Source of the DNA: Saprospiraceae bacterium
GTDB taxonomy: Bacteria; Bacteroidota; Bacteroidia; Chitinophagales; Saprospiraceae
Assembly (NCBI GenBank): GCA_022841345.1
Contig: JALHRR010000009.1
Location: 75,663-139,662 of the forward strand
Length of the DNA stretch: 64,000 bases
Direction of reading: 5' to 3'
The notes under the pieces were generated by a model. It did not search any database. It was not told the origin of the DNA and saw nothing but the letters and a program-made list of their open reading frames with translations. This document shows positions 53,890 through 63,466 of the stretch, piece after piece. Numbering within the stretch: the first letter of the stretch is position 1; every line of letters begins with the position of its first letter. Both the position numbers and the translations under genes were made by a program.

Positions 53890-54203
53890 ATTTAAAATAG
53901 AATATATTGAATTTTACTCATATAAATTATTAATTCAATATGAGTGCATTATACATCCTAAATATATTGGAAAAGAGACCAAAACTTATAGGCAAAATTG
54001 AAATCCCAATGACACAACCTTGATATTACAAAAAAAAAGGTTATTGCATCACTCCTGTTATCAATAGTTTGTTATATAATCATTTATATATTATTACAAT
54101 AAATATATTCCTGATCTCACTCAAGTGAGAGTGCAATTATCAAATTTTAACATACATTTAACACCATCAAACAATTCTCTTTTTAAATCATCAAAATGAA
54201 GTT
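53890..54203. other. AT-rich leader with 3-codon upstream frame
   Basis: A CTCACT-CA-AGTGAG stem lies near 54118. A tiny upstream reading frame ATG AAG TTA TGA (54196-54207) overlaps the start of the next gene (ATGA). It may be coincidental. Confidence 0.4.
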
Positions 54204-55916
54204 ATGAAAGTATTCTACAAATCATTCTTTAAACTGGGCTGTGTACTATTAATGTTAGGCACATTCCACTCTCAATTAAATGCACAGGGAGCAACTTGTG
54301 CAACTGCTACTTCTGTATCATGTCCACAGACAATTTCAGGATCTACTGTTGGTTTGACAGCCCAGCCAGTGATTACATGTGGAACCACGCTGAATACAGC
54401 CGGAGGACAATGGTTCACAACTAATGGTACAGGCGGGTTGGTTACTGTTACAACATGTTTTGCAGTAGGATTTGACACCAAAATAGGTGTATTTTCAGGA
54501 ACATGCGGCAGTCTTGTTTGCGTTGCTGGAAATGATGATGCGGCTTGTTCCTTTTCAGCATTAAGATCCACTGTTAGCTTTAATTCTGTTGCAGGAACAA
54601 CTTATTTCATTTACATAACCGGATTTTCAACCAACACTGGTGCTTACACCATGTCAGTAACAGGTGCATGTGGTCCTGCAGGTCCACCTCCTCCTCCACC
54701 ACCACCTCCGGGCCCTGCGAATGACTTATGTGCTAACAGAGCATCTATTTCATGTGGTGGTTCAGTGATGGGAACTACTGTCAATGCTACAGTAGATAAC
54801 GCAGGGACCTGTACTACTACCAATACTGCTCCAGGTGTTTGGTATTCATTCATGGGAAATAACAGCATTTTGACTTTAAACACATGTGGCTCTGCCTTCG
54901 ACACAAAATTATCCGTCTATACAGGTCCATGCGGATCGTTTACATGCGTTGCCGGTAATGATGATTTCTGTTCACTGCAATCACAAGTAACTTTCTTCGC
55001 TGCAACAGGTACAGAATATTTCATTCTTGTGCATGGGTTCAGCTCGGCGACAGGTGCTTTTACATTAAATGCTTCCTGTGTCGCTTGCCCATTCCCGGTT
55101 CAGGCACCATGGACGGCAACAGCTATCAATGGCTCTGTTATGACTTCGCAAGTTGAATGTAACGGATCCATCACTGCTTCGGGAACGGGTGTGGGTTCTG
55201 CTACTGCCGACAGATTGAGTTTTATCCATCAGACACTTTCAGGAAATGGCTACATTACTGCAAGACTCAATTCATTTACCAATTGGGCTTATGGAGGTGT
55301 TCAGTTCAGAGGCGATCTGACTGCAGGTGCCATCAAAGTAGGATTATCTACTCAGTTAGGCTCCAGAGCATCAGTAGAAGCCAGATCTACTGCAAATACA
55401 GCTCATACTGTTAGAAATGTTGCTGCGCCTAAACATACCTGGATTCGTCTGGCGAGAAATGGAAATGTATTTACTTCATTTGTTTCTGCAGACGGTACAA
55501 CATGGACTCAGGTGGATCAGAGAACAGTAACATTGCCTACAGTTGCCAATGTGGGTATTTATGTCTATTCGCAATTAGCTTCATCAGGTACTGTTAACTT
55601 TAGTAATGTCACAGTTACTTCAGGATTGCCGTTACAAAACGAAGGAATTAGCAACAGAAACCAGGAAAATGAAATCAATGTTCCTCTTGCTGTATTCCCT
55701 AATCCGGTTGCATCTGATTTGAACATTAAGATGGGTTCATTAGAGGGCGAAACTGTAGAGTTTGTTATCTATAACATATTGGGGCAAGTTGTATTCAATC
55801 AGGAAGTTCAGCAAGCTGTTGAAGTAGAAAAACTGAATGTTAGCCAATTGACAACAGGTGTTTACATGTTACAAGTAAATAATAACAATCCGGTGAAATT
55901 TATAGTGGACAAATAA
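54204..55916 (+). CDS. T9SS surface protein, paralogue 2: two PPC-like modules
   Basis: The 570-residue protein has a signal peptide ending NAQ. Two PPC-like Cys modules follow: about 30-150 (GATCATATSVSCPQT, FDTKIGVFSGTCGSLVCVAGNDD) and about 172-290 (NDLCANRASISCGGS, FDTKLSVYTGPCG, NDDFCSLQSQ). A nine-Pro linker sits between them. The same DUF1349/LamG-like module (about 293-475) and T9SS domain (AVFPNPVASDLNIKM, YNILGQ) as paralogue 1 end the protein. No GEVED domain is present. It is flanked by its own terminator. Confidence 0.85.
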   Translation: MKVFYKSFFKLGCVLLMLGTFHSQLNAQGATCATATSVSCPQTISGSTVGLTAQPVITCGTTLNTAGGQWFTTNGTGGLVTVTTCFAVGFDTKIGVFSGTCGSLVCVAGNDDAACSFSALRSTVSFNSVAGTTYFIYITGFSTNTGAYTMSVTGACGPAGPPPPPPPPPGPANDLCANRASISCGGSVMGTTVNATVDNAGTCTTTNTAPGVWYSFMGNNSILTLNTCGSAFDTKLSVYTGPCGSFTCVAGNDDFCSLQSQVTFFAATGTEYFILVHGFSSATGAFTLNASCVACPFPVQAPWTATAINGSVMTSQVECNGSITASGTGVGSATADRLSFIHQTLSGNGYITARLNSFTNWAYGGVQFRGDLTAGAIKVGLSTQLGSRASVEARSTANTAHTVRNVAAPKHTWIRLARNGNVFTSFVSADGTTWTQVDQRTVTLPTVANVGIYVYSQLASSGTVNFSNVTVTSGLPLQNEGISNRNQENEINVPLAVFPNPVASDLNIKMGSLEGETVEFVIYNILGQVVFNQEVQQAVEVEKLNVSQLTTGVYMLQVNNNNPVKFIVDK

Positions 55917-55956
55917 AGAGAATTTCAAGATTTAATTTCTGCTTGTTTAGCAAAAG

Positions 55957-55986
55957 AAGGCATCCACTCGGGTGCCTTTTTTTTTT
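55957..55986 (+). terminator. Terminator after T9SS paralogue 2
   Basis: AAGGCATCC-ACTC-GGGTGCCTT with a 10-T tract. Confidence 0.92.
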
Positions 55987-56665
55987 GCTTACAGATCGCT
56001 GCATTTCACGCAAGAAAATAAAACCAAAAGGCCTTTGCATATTTGGGAATTCCAAAATCCAGCAAATAAGTGGAATCAAGGCACTTTAATGACTATAATA
56101 ACCCTGGCAAATTATGTCCAATAGTTAATTTTTTGTTAAATTTCAAAATAGGTAATATAATCAGCTTAACAACCTTTCAATTTATCCGATTTTACAATTA
56201 GACTATCTCCTCTAAACAACTGATATTTAAGAGTTAATAACACGCAAGTATATCTATTTAAGCATACAATTTCAGATATATATTATCAGGCAATAATAAT
56301 GTTAAGTTATTTTGTATTAATATTTTGTGATATCTATATAATGCTGTTATTCTGATTATTATGATATTAAGAAAATATCTAAATTTATGCTTTTGGTGTT
56401 GAATCAAACATATTATTTGGTTTATTTTATTCTATACAGTAATTTGCACTCCTGACCAACTCATCAGAAACATTACTGGTTTAATAAGTAATGACATTTT
56501 TTCAAGACGAGATGGTGAATTAAAACCAGACCGACATCCTATTTTATACGGGATGTCTATTCAAAAGAGCAATAAGATACATGAGAAGTAAATCAGAGGT
56601 ATTCCCTTTGGTAATGGACTATTTATTTATTTTTTCAATATTAATTTTTAATTAAAACGACCCTT
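55987..56665. promoter_or_regulatory. Long AT-rich leader with inverted repeat
   Basis: 679 bp before paralogue 3 with no gene. An inverted repeat GACATCC (56533-56539) / GGATGTC (56551-56557) sits about 110 bp upstream of the start and could be an operator or leader stem. The rest is featureless. Confidence 0.4.
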
Positions 56666-58744
56666 ATGATTCAGACAAACTCAATTAGAACCGGCTTCAT
56701 CTGCATGCTGTTTATGACAGTATTTTTTGCAGGTAATTTAGCTGCACAGGGCGCCACCTGTGATGAAGCAACCCAGCTCAGTTGTGGCCAAACAGTGACA
56801 GGCACAACAGCAGGCGCTGCAACACAGACCGTTGCCACTTGTGTTACGATTCTTAACACAGGACCAGGTGTATGGTATAGCTTTGTTGGTAATGGTGATT
56901 TGATTTCTGTAAGTACATGTGGTGGTACTACAAACTTTGATACTAAACTGGGGGTGTTCTCAGGTACTTGTGCTGCCTTAACTTGTGTTACCGGAAATGA
57001 TGATGCTTGCGGACTTCAAAGTACTGCTACATTTCAGTCAGTAGCTGGAACAAACTATTTCATTTATGTCACAGGATTTTTGGCTTCATCCGGCAATTAT
57101 TCCTTAACGCTGACTTGTATCGTTCCGGCTGTGAATGACATATGTTCAGGAGCTATTCAGGTAGAATGCGGAACACCCATAAATGGAACAACAATCGGTA
57201 CAGGAACAGATGCAGTAGGAACGTGCGGTACAACTCTTGGAACAGGGGGCGGTGTATGGTATAAAGTACAGGGTGGAGGCGGAAATATTACTGCAAGCCT
57301 TTGTGGAAGCGGATATGATACCAAAATTGGAATATTTTCAGGCAGCTGTGGAGCCCTTGTTTGTGTTACAGGAAATGATGATTTCTGTGGATTACAATCA
57401 CAAGTTACATTCAACTCAGTTGATGGAGTAGAGTACTACATTTTGGTAACAGGTTTTCTTGCTGCAACAGGTAATTTTACATTAAATGTTACAGGTGCTT
57501 GCGGAGCTGTTGGGCCACCTCCTCCTCCACCGAACCCACCGGCTAATGATTCTTGTTCTAACAGCATTGTCCTTGAATGTGGTATTCCTTTAACCGGGAC
57601 GACTGTGGATGCAGGTATCGATGAGGTTCCTGCTTGTGGCCCTCCGGTAAGCGGTTCTGGTGTCTGGTACACATTTACTACAGAAGATGCTATTGTCAAT
57701 TTGAGTGTTTGTGCTTCGGAAATGGATGCAAGTTGGTCAATTTATTCCGGATCATGTGGTACTCTAACATGTATTGCAGGCACATTTGATGGTTGTTCAA
57801 ACGAATCTATCACATTTGTTGCAGAGGAAGACGTGGATTATTATGTCTATATACATGGAACGGGAGAGGCTGAAGGAGAATTTACCATTGAATTAAATTG
57901 CCAGCCATGTCCATTCCCTATAGCGGATCCATGGGTAGTGAGTGCCATCGGTGGTGCAACAGGATTTGCCCAATCTGAATGTGACGGAACATATACGATT
58001 TCCGCAACCGGTGCAGGTACCCCTACAAATGATGTTATTCATATTGCACATCAGCAAATCTGTGGAGATGGATCCATTACTGCACAAATCAACTCTTTTA
58101 CAAAATTCACTTATGGGGGAGTTGAATTCCGCGACGGAGTAGCGCCGGGAGCACGCAAATTTTCATTGATGACTCAACTCGGTTCCAGAGTTTTAAGGGA
58201 ATTAAGAACTGTAAGCGGAGGATCCCTTTCTGCAAGTAATCTGGCCTCAGGTCGCAATCCATCGTGGGTTCGGGTGAGTAGATCTGGTAACACCTTTACG
58301 GGCTATGTTTCAGTTGACGGCGTAAACTGGACTCAAGTTTCTCAGGCAACTATCGCTGGAATGCCTGAATGTCTTGCAGCTGGTTTCCTTACAATGTCCC
58401 AACTGCAAAATGAAGGAACTGTAAACTTTGGAAATGTTTCAGTAAACACAGGCGTACCTGCTTTTGAAGGAGATTTCAGTAACAGAAATTTTGAAGGTTC
58501 AGTTTATACTGCAGTGGAAGTTTATCCGAATCCTGCTTCCAATGAATTAAATATCAGAATGGCTGAACTCCGGGGCAGTGCTGTCCAAATCAATGTAATG
58601 AATGCTTTAGGACAAATAGTAATACAAAAAAGATATGATGCTGTGAATGAACAGGAATTAATTGACATCAGTAAGTTATCCGGCGGAATGTATATTCTGC
58701 AGGTGAATGATCAATTACCATTGAAATTCATCGTTGAGAAATAA
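56666..58744 (+). CDS. T9SS surface protein, paralogue 3: three PPC-like modules
   Basis: The 692-residue protein has a signal peptide ending AAQ. Three PPC-like Cys modules follow: about 28-150 (GATCDEATQLSCGQ), about 156-275 (NDICSGAIQVECGT, NDDFCGLQSQ) and about 295-415 (NDSCSNSIVLECGI). The Pro linker (GPPPPPPNPP) lies between modules two and three. A DUF1349/LamG-like module (about 418-600) and the T9SS type A domain (EVYPNPASNELNIRM, NVMNALGQ) follow. Domain order and length match paralogues 1 and 2 except for module number. Confidence 0.85.
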   Translation: MIQTNSIRTGFICMLFMTVFFAGNLAAQGATCDEATQLSCGQTVTGTTAGAATQTVATCVTILNTGPGVWYSFVGNGDLISVSTCGGTTNFDTKLGVFSGTCAALTCVTGNDDACGLQSTATFQSVAGTNYFIYVTGFLASSGNYSLTLTCIVPAVNDICSGAIQVECGTPINGTTIGTGTDAVGTCGTTLGTGGGVWYKVQGGGGNITASLCGSGYDTKIGIFSGSCGALVCVTGNDDFCGLQSQVTFNSVDGVEYYILVTGFLAATGNFTLNVTGACGAVGPPPPPPNPPANDSCSNSIVLECGIPLTGTTVDAGIDEVPACGPPVSGSGVWYTFTTEDAIVNLSVCASEMDASWSIYSGSCGTLTCIAGTFDGCSNESITFVAEEDVDYYVYIHGTGEAEGEFTIELNCQPCPFPIADPWVVSAIGGATGFAQSECDGTYTISATGAGTPTNDVIHIAHQQICGDGSITAQINSFTKFTYGGVEFRDGVAPGARKFSLMTQLGSRVLRELRTVSGGSLSASNLASGRNPSWVRVSRSGNTFTGYVSVDGVNWTQVSQATIAGMPECLAAGFLTMSQLQNEGTVNFGNVSVNTGVPAFEGDFSNRNFEGSVYTAVEVYPNPASNELNIRMAELRGSAVQINVMNALGQIVIQKRYDAVNEQELIDISKLSGGMYILQVNDQLPLKFIVEK

Positions 58745-58786
58745 TTTGTTTGATTTGTAGATTACAAATCGCGAATTGTTTGAGGT

Positions 58787-58818
58787 AGGGTGCTCTTCGG
58801 AGCGCTCTATTTTTTTTT
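58787..58818 (+). terminator. Terminator after T9SS paralogue 3
   Basis: AGGGTGCTC-TTCG-GAGCGCTCT stem (two wobble pairs) and a long T tract, just before the convergent glycosyltransferase stop. Confidence 0.9.
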
Positions 58819-58819
58819 G

Positions 58820-59932
58820 TTATTTATCAGCCAATTGATCCTGATATATCCTGCTTAGAATTTTACTTTCATTTTCCCAACACCAATCAACTGCAGCAAC
58901 TTTGCAATTTTGTTGAAGTCTTTTATACTCTAAAACATCACTAAATATCGAGACAGCCTTAATAATAGCAGGAACTGAAGTATCGTTCACAAGGATAGCT
59001 ACCTCTTCTTCCTTATTGAGTAATTCATATTCGGGAAAATTCATGGTGATCTGCGGAATTCCGGCCTGCACATAATCAAAGAATTTATTTGCCAGAGAAT
59101 AATAATAATTGAGGCTTACATTTTCCAGCAAATTGATTCCTATCCAGGCTCCCGCAGTCAGATCTTTTAGTTCCAGGGGAGATAGATAGCCATGAAAAAT
59201 TATTCGGCCGGGAAACTCATTTGTCGCAGCTTGTTTTCTTAAGTCTTCAGAAAGATCACCTTCCCCGGCGAGATGCAATTCTACTCCCTCTATTTGATCC
59301 ATAGCCCTAATCATAGACTCCAATCCTCTTCCTACATTCAGAACACCCTGATATAAGAGAATCCTGGTATCAACTGAATTCTCCTTCAAACCAGCTGACT
59401 GATTATCAATTCTATGCGGCATATTTCTTATGACAGAAAATTCTTTTCCAAATCTGGATTTATACATCCTGGCAATGGAGTGATTCACCGTGTAGGCAAA
59501 ATCTACTCCGGGCACAAACCATCGTTCAATTTTTGTCCAAATATTTTTGATAAGCGGCCTATGAATCAATTCAGGCAACTCAGTAAACCATTCGTGAGCA
59601 TCAAATCCAAGTTTCACGCCTTTAAACTTTGCTGCCCAATAACATGCCGGCAAAGTATCGAGATCCGTTGCTGTGATGATATCTGCCCTTTTGAATAACA
59701 GATAAAAGAACAAACAAACATTATACAGAAAGTAAAAACTTTTACCCTTTTCAAATCCGGTACGCAATCTGACCGTATTATAAGTCAAATTTTCTTTCAG
59801 GGGAATAGAATTTCTTCTATGACGACCCACTAGAGTCACTTCATATTCATTTGACAAAGTATCTGCGATTCTTTGCATTCTCTGATCATAGCTCAGATCA
59901 GTTGTGGCTGTTAAAATGATTTTTGCTTTCAA
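58820..59932 (-). CDS. Family 4-type glycosyltransferase
   Basis: The 370-residue GT-B fold protein has an N-terminal half (MKAKIILTATTDLSYDQRM, TLVGRHRR, DIITATDLDTLPACYWAAK). The C-terminal GT1 domain shows LYQGVLNVGRGLESMI, LHLAGEGDLSEDL, IFHGYLSPLEL and FDYVQAGIPQITM. It transfers a sugar from a nucleotide donor, probably for surface polysaccharide or glycolipid. It is an orphan here without other glycan genes. Its 3' end is convergent with the T9SS trio. Confidence 0.88.
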   Translation of the reverse strand: MKAKIILTATTDLSYDQRMQRIADTLSNEYEVTLVGRHRRNSIPLKENLTYNTVRLRTGFEKGKSFYFLYNVCLFFYLLFKRADIITATDLDTLPACYWAAKFKGVKLGFDAHEWFTELPELIHRPLIKNIWTKIERWFVPGVDFAYTVNHSIARMYKSRFGKEFSVIRNMPHRIDNQSAGLKENSVDTRILLYQGVLNVGRGLESMIRAMDQIEGVELHLAGEGDLSEDLRKQAATNEFPGRIIFHGYLSPLELKDLTAGAWIGINLLENVSLNYYYSLANKFFDYVQAGIPQITMNFPEYELLNKEEEVAILVNDTSVPAIIKAVSIFSDVLEYKRLQQNCKVAAVDWCWENESKILSRIYQDQLADK

Positions 59933-59976
59933 AAAGAAATTTATATAATATAAAATGCCAGCATTAAAAAAGTAAA

Positions 59977-61893
59977 TTAGTCAGTTTGCGTTCTGTATGT
60001 AACCCATTGATCCGTCTTGTGAATGAGTTCTTCTTCAGACCACTGCTGCAAAATGTCGGTTGCCAGCTTCCTGTCTGAGAAAGAAAAAGTATTCATCAAA
60101 TCATTCAATGCCCATTGGTTTTTTGAACCAAATTTTTCCTTTAATTTATCTCTTATCTGTAGTTCACGAACGCTCTTTTGAATCAGCTTTTTCTCTGAAA
60201 TACAAACATCACAGATTCCACATTTTTGTTGAAGTTTTTCACCAAAATAATCCACCAATAAAATGCTTCTGCACTCATTGGTAAAAATATAATGCTTTAC
60301 ACAATCCAGCATGAAACGCCTTCTTTCTTTGAGGAAATTATAGATTGTCTGATCAATAACAAAATTTTCGACGGCGACTCTGGGTTTGAGATATCCTATT
60401 TGAGGACTTTCTTTTGAAGGTGTAAATTGAATCAATCCTGATTTGTGCAAAAAGTGTAAATTTTGCATAAGTTCCTGCTTCGATTTGCCGACAAAACGGG
60501 CAAGTTTGAATTCATCAATATTGACTTCCATCTCTGAAATTCCCTGATATAATCTCATCAGTGCCCGCAATATATCACCTAATTCAGCATGTTTGAGCAG
60601 AAAATCATACAGCACTGTTTTTTCTACTATTATAGCTAATTTCGAAGGTACGAAAACTGCTTCAGTGGTAAAGACATAAGCATTTTCCTCCATGACCCGC
60701 AAAGCTGCCAGAACTTTCATCGGACCAAATCCATATCTGGAACAAAAAAGACTCAGATCAAAATCAAAAGATTCAAGTGGCTGAATACCTACAGCAATAT
60801 TAAAAAAACTACCCAATGCCTGATACACTTGCTTGATCTCCTTGAGTGGTGGAAAACTCTGCTCAAATTGCTCTTCCAAAAAGGCCACATCTTTATCATC
60901 GTACATCAGAACAGCAAAGGATTTCTTACCATCCCTCCCTCCTCTTCCGGCTTCCTGGAAATAAGCTTCCAGACTGGGAGGTGGTGATAAATGTATGACG
61001 GAGCGAACCTGTGGATGATCAATACCCATCCCAAAGGCATTCGTTGCAACCATAACTCTGCTACTTCCCTTCAGCCAGGCATCCTGTTTATCACTTCTTT
61101 CATTTTTTTCCAATCCCGCATGATAAAAGTCAGCACTGATTTTTTTTGATTGCAGGAACAATGCAACTTCTTTACACATTCTGCGCGAGGAAACATAAAC
61201 GATGGAGGTACCGCCTATTTTTTGGAGAATTGAGATCAGTCTGTTTCGTTTGTCACTTTCTTTCAAAACCATATAGGCCAGATTGCTTCTTGTAAAACTG
61301 ATTTGGTGAAGTTTATCAGTCTTCATTTTAAGCCTGGTGCGGATATCCTTTACTACTTCAGGGGTTGCAGTCGCCGTCAAAGCAATCATAGGTACATCTG
61401 GCAGAATTTCACGAAGTCCTGCAATTTTCAAATAATTTGGCCTGAAATCATAGCCCCATTGAGAGATGCAATGTGCTTCATCCACAGCAATCAGATTGAC
61501 TTTCATCCGCTCTATTCTAGCCAGCGCCATATCTGTTTGTAACCGTTCCGGTGAAAGGTAAAGGAGCTTTACATTGCCATATAGACAATTGTCAAATGTT
61601 CTGTCGATTTCCTTATAAGACATGCCACTATAAATCGCTACTGCATTGATTCCACGCTGATTCAGGTTTTGTACCTGATCCTTCATTAGGGCAATCAGAG
61701 GAGATATAACCAAACAAATTCCTTCATTGACGAGCGCAGGAATTTGAAAACATATTGACTTTCCTCCACCGGTAGGCAAGAGCGCAATTGTATCCCGCCC
61801 ATCCAGTACATGATCAATTATTTCTTTCTGGATCGATCTGAATTGGTCATATCCCCAATATTTCTTCAGTATGTACAGAGGATCCAATTCCAT
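59977..61893 (-). CDS. recQ: ATP-dependent DNA helicase RecQ
   Basis: The 638-residue 3'-5' helicase for recombination and repair shows the RecQ motifs: LLPTGGGKS (39-46), VDEAHCISQWGYDFRP (137-152), ALTATATPEV, ATNAFGMGIDHPQVR and QEAGRGGRDG. The zinc-binding RQC region retains a Cys cluster (C558, C561, C564) followed by winged-helix-like sequence. There is no HRDC domain. It is preceded on the same strand by a lipoprotein gene, 19 bp apart. Confidence 0.93.
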   Translation of the reverse strand: MELDPLYILKKYWGYDQFRSIQKEIIDHVLDGRDTIALLPTGGGKSICFQIPALVNEGICLVISPLIALMKDQVQNLNQRGINAVAIYSGMSYKEIDRTFDNCLYGNVKLLYLSPERLQTDMALARIERMKVNLIAVDEAHCISQWGYDFRPNYLKIAGLREILPDVPMIALTATATPEVVKDIRTRLKMKTDKLHQISFTRSNLAYMVLKESDKRNRLISILQKIGGTSIVYVSSRRMCKEVALFLQSKKISADFYHAGLEKNERSDKQDAWLKGSSRVMVATNAFGMGIDHPQVRSVIHLSPPPSLEAYFQEAGRGGRDGKKSFAVLMYDDKDVAFLEEQFEQSFPPLKEIKQVYQALGSFFNIAVGIQPLESFDFDLSLFCSRYGFGPMKVLAALRVMEENAYVFTTEAVFVPSKLAIIVEKTVLYDFLLKHAELGDILRALMRLYQGISEMEVNIDEFKLARFVGKSKQELMQNLHFLHKSGLIQFTPSKESPQIGYLKPRVAVENFVIDQTIYNFLKERRRFMLDCVKHYIFTNECRSILLVDYFGEKLQQKCGICDVCISEKKLIQKSVRELQIRDKLKEKFGSKNQWALNDLMNTFSFSDRKLATDILQQWSEEELIHKTDQWVTYRTQTD

Positions 61894-61912
61894 ATTCAGT
61901 GGGATAATATGA

Positions 61913-62389
61913 TCATAACTGGGAGATTATCGTGCTTATCACTGCCTTCTCACGCAGAGGTTTATCCGAGGTGACGTCAATCACCAAAATTTCATTGGAC
62001 GCCACAGTGAACATATATTGACGTTTTTTCTCTGCAATCGTTTGGCCTTCTTCCACTCTCAGATTAAAATATATATCAGGGCTCTGAGACATTAATTGAA
62101 TAACCATTTCCTTGGAAGTGGATCCCTTCACGCGGTAAGTCAGCATCTTAGTTGTAGCATTCAGCTCTCCATCTAAAATTTTTGTGCCCTCAATAACATA
62201 TGCATTATCATCCCCTTTGGGTGGCTCCGGGGTGTATGGTCCCCGGGCTTCCTTCTCAGCTATCGAAATATCAGGTGTTTCAGCTACGGCAGTGTCTCCA
62301 GTGGAAGATTCAGCTGAATCTGTTTTATCGCTTGTGTTTTGACATGAAAGGATGCCAAGGAAAATAATCAATACAAATGCTATTCGCAT
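61913..62389 (-). CDS. Hypothetical lipoprotein
   Basis: The 158-residue lipoprotein (MRIAFVLIIFLGILSCQ, lipobox LSC) has a Ser/Thr/Asp-rich linker. A small beta domain follows (LNATTKMLTYRVKGSTSKEMVIQLM, MFTVASNEILVIDVTSD). It is not a family I can name. It lies just upstream of recQ on the same strand. Confidence 0.6.
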   Translation of the reverse strand: MRIAFVLIIFLGILSCQNTSDKTDSAESSTGDTAVAETPDISIAEKEARGPYTPEPPKGDDNAYVIEGTKILDGELNATTKMLTYRVKGSTSKEMVIQLMSQSPDIYFNLRVEEGQTIAEKKRQYMFTVASNEILVIDVTSDKPLREKAVISTIISQL

Positions 62390-62461
62390 ATTTCAAAAGT
62401 TTTTCTTTTATAATTAAAGTCCAAAACTAATGAATAAAACGCCAAACCATATATTGAAAAT

Positions 62462-63457
62462 TCAATCTGCAATCAGAGGGCGATAAATGATATTTCTGGA
62501 TTGAGTTTCCCCTGCCTTTATCAATGTAGACTGAAAATTTGGGTGATGGACAGCATCAGTATATCCCTGACATTCCATACAGACGCCTCTGAATGGTCTG
62601 AGAGAAAGTCCATCCGGTTCATTTAAAATCGGTAGCATGGCACCTGAATAGATATGGATACATGGGGCATCTGTCCACACTTCCAGTTTTACAAGGTAAT
62701 CTCCGCTTTCAATTGAGCCAGCATGAGCGAGAGAATCACCCTTGTCAATTACAAATGTTGTATCTATCCCTTCAGGTAACAATGATTCAAGCAAAGTTGG
62801 ATTCCGGATGTTTTCTCTGAATTGTGATATGGAAGGTAAATTGCCATTGGGGCATAAGTCTGAGTCTTGCTCCAGATAAGCATTTACATTTGCCTGAATG
62901 TAGTGATCAGAATTTAGAGACCCATCACCATTCAGATTGAAATAACTATGTTCAGTTAGATTCGCCACAGAATCAGAATGAGCAAAGATTTTGTAATCGA
63001 TATGAAGTCCGTTGTCATCATCCAGGTGGTAAGTGGCGGTGATGTCCAGCTGACCGGGAAATCCTTCATCCCCATCCTCACTTGTGCAGGTAAAGACTGC
63101 TTTTTGAGCATTCGATAGTTCAGGAATGTAGCTCCACCATTTTCTGTTAAACCCGTTGAATCCGCCATGAATAGTGTTTTCGCCGTTGTTTTTAGGCAAC
63201 TGGTATCTTTTACCATTCAATTCAAAATTTCCACCCTTTATGCGATTGGTATATCTTCCAATTACATTACCCAGGTAAGGATTTTGATTAAGGTATTCTT
63301 CATCCAAATAAAAATCAGGATCCTGAAAACCTAAAACTATGTTTCTGCTGACACCCCTTACAATAATATTAAATGCTTGAAGTGTAAGGCCATAATCCAG
63401 AATAATAACACTGGTACCACTGACATTTTCAAGCTTATATTGAACTGGAAGGGGCAT
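62462..63457 (-). CDS. galM: Aldose 1-epimerase (galactose mutarotase)
   Basis: The 331-residue enzyme interconverts alpha and beta anomers of hexoses. It shows GNVIGRYTNRIKGGNFELNGKRYQLPKNNGENTIHGG in separated blocks (N-R pair and the catalytic-loop His), HSYFNLNG with the catalytic His, and the C-terminal PHFRG-like segment LRPFRGVCMECQGYTDA. It has a signal-less cytoplasmic N-terminus. The gap to the DUF6089 gene upstream is 9 bp, so the two are co-transcribed. Confidence 0.93.
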   Translation of the reverse strand: MPLPVQYKLENVSGTSVIILDYGLTLQAFNIIVRGVSRNIVLGFQDPDFYLDEEYLNQNPYLGNVIGRYTNRIKGGNFELNGKRYQLPKNNGENTIHGGFNGFNRKWWSYIPELSNAQKAVFTCTSEDGDEGFPGQLDITATYHLDDDNGLHIDYKIFAHSDSVANLTEHSYFNLNGDGSLNSDHYIQANVNAYLEQDSDLCPNGNLPSISQFRENIRNPTLLESLLPEGIDTTFVIDKGDSLAHAGSIESGDYLVKLEVWTDAPCIHIYSGAMLPILNEPDGLSLRPFRGVCMECQGYTDAVHHPNFQSTLIKAGETQSRNIIYRPLIAD

Positions 63458-63466
63458 ATAAATTCA

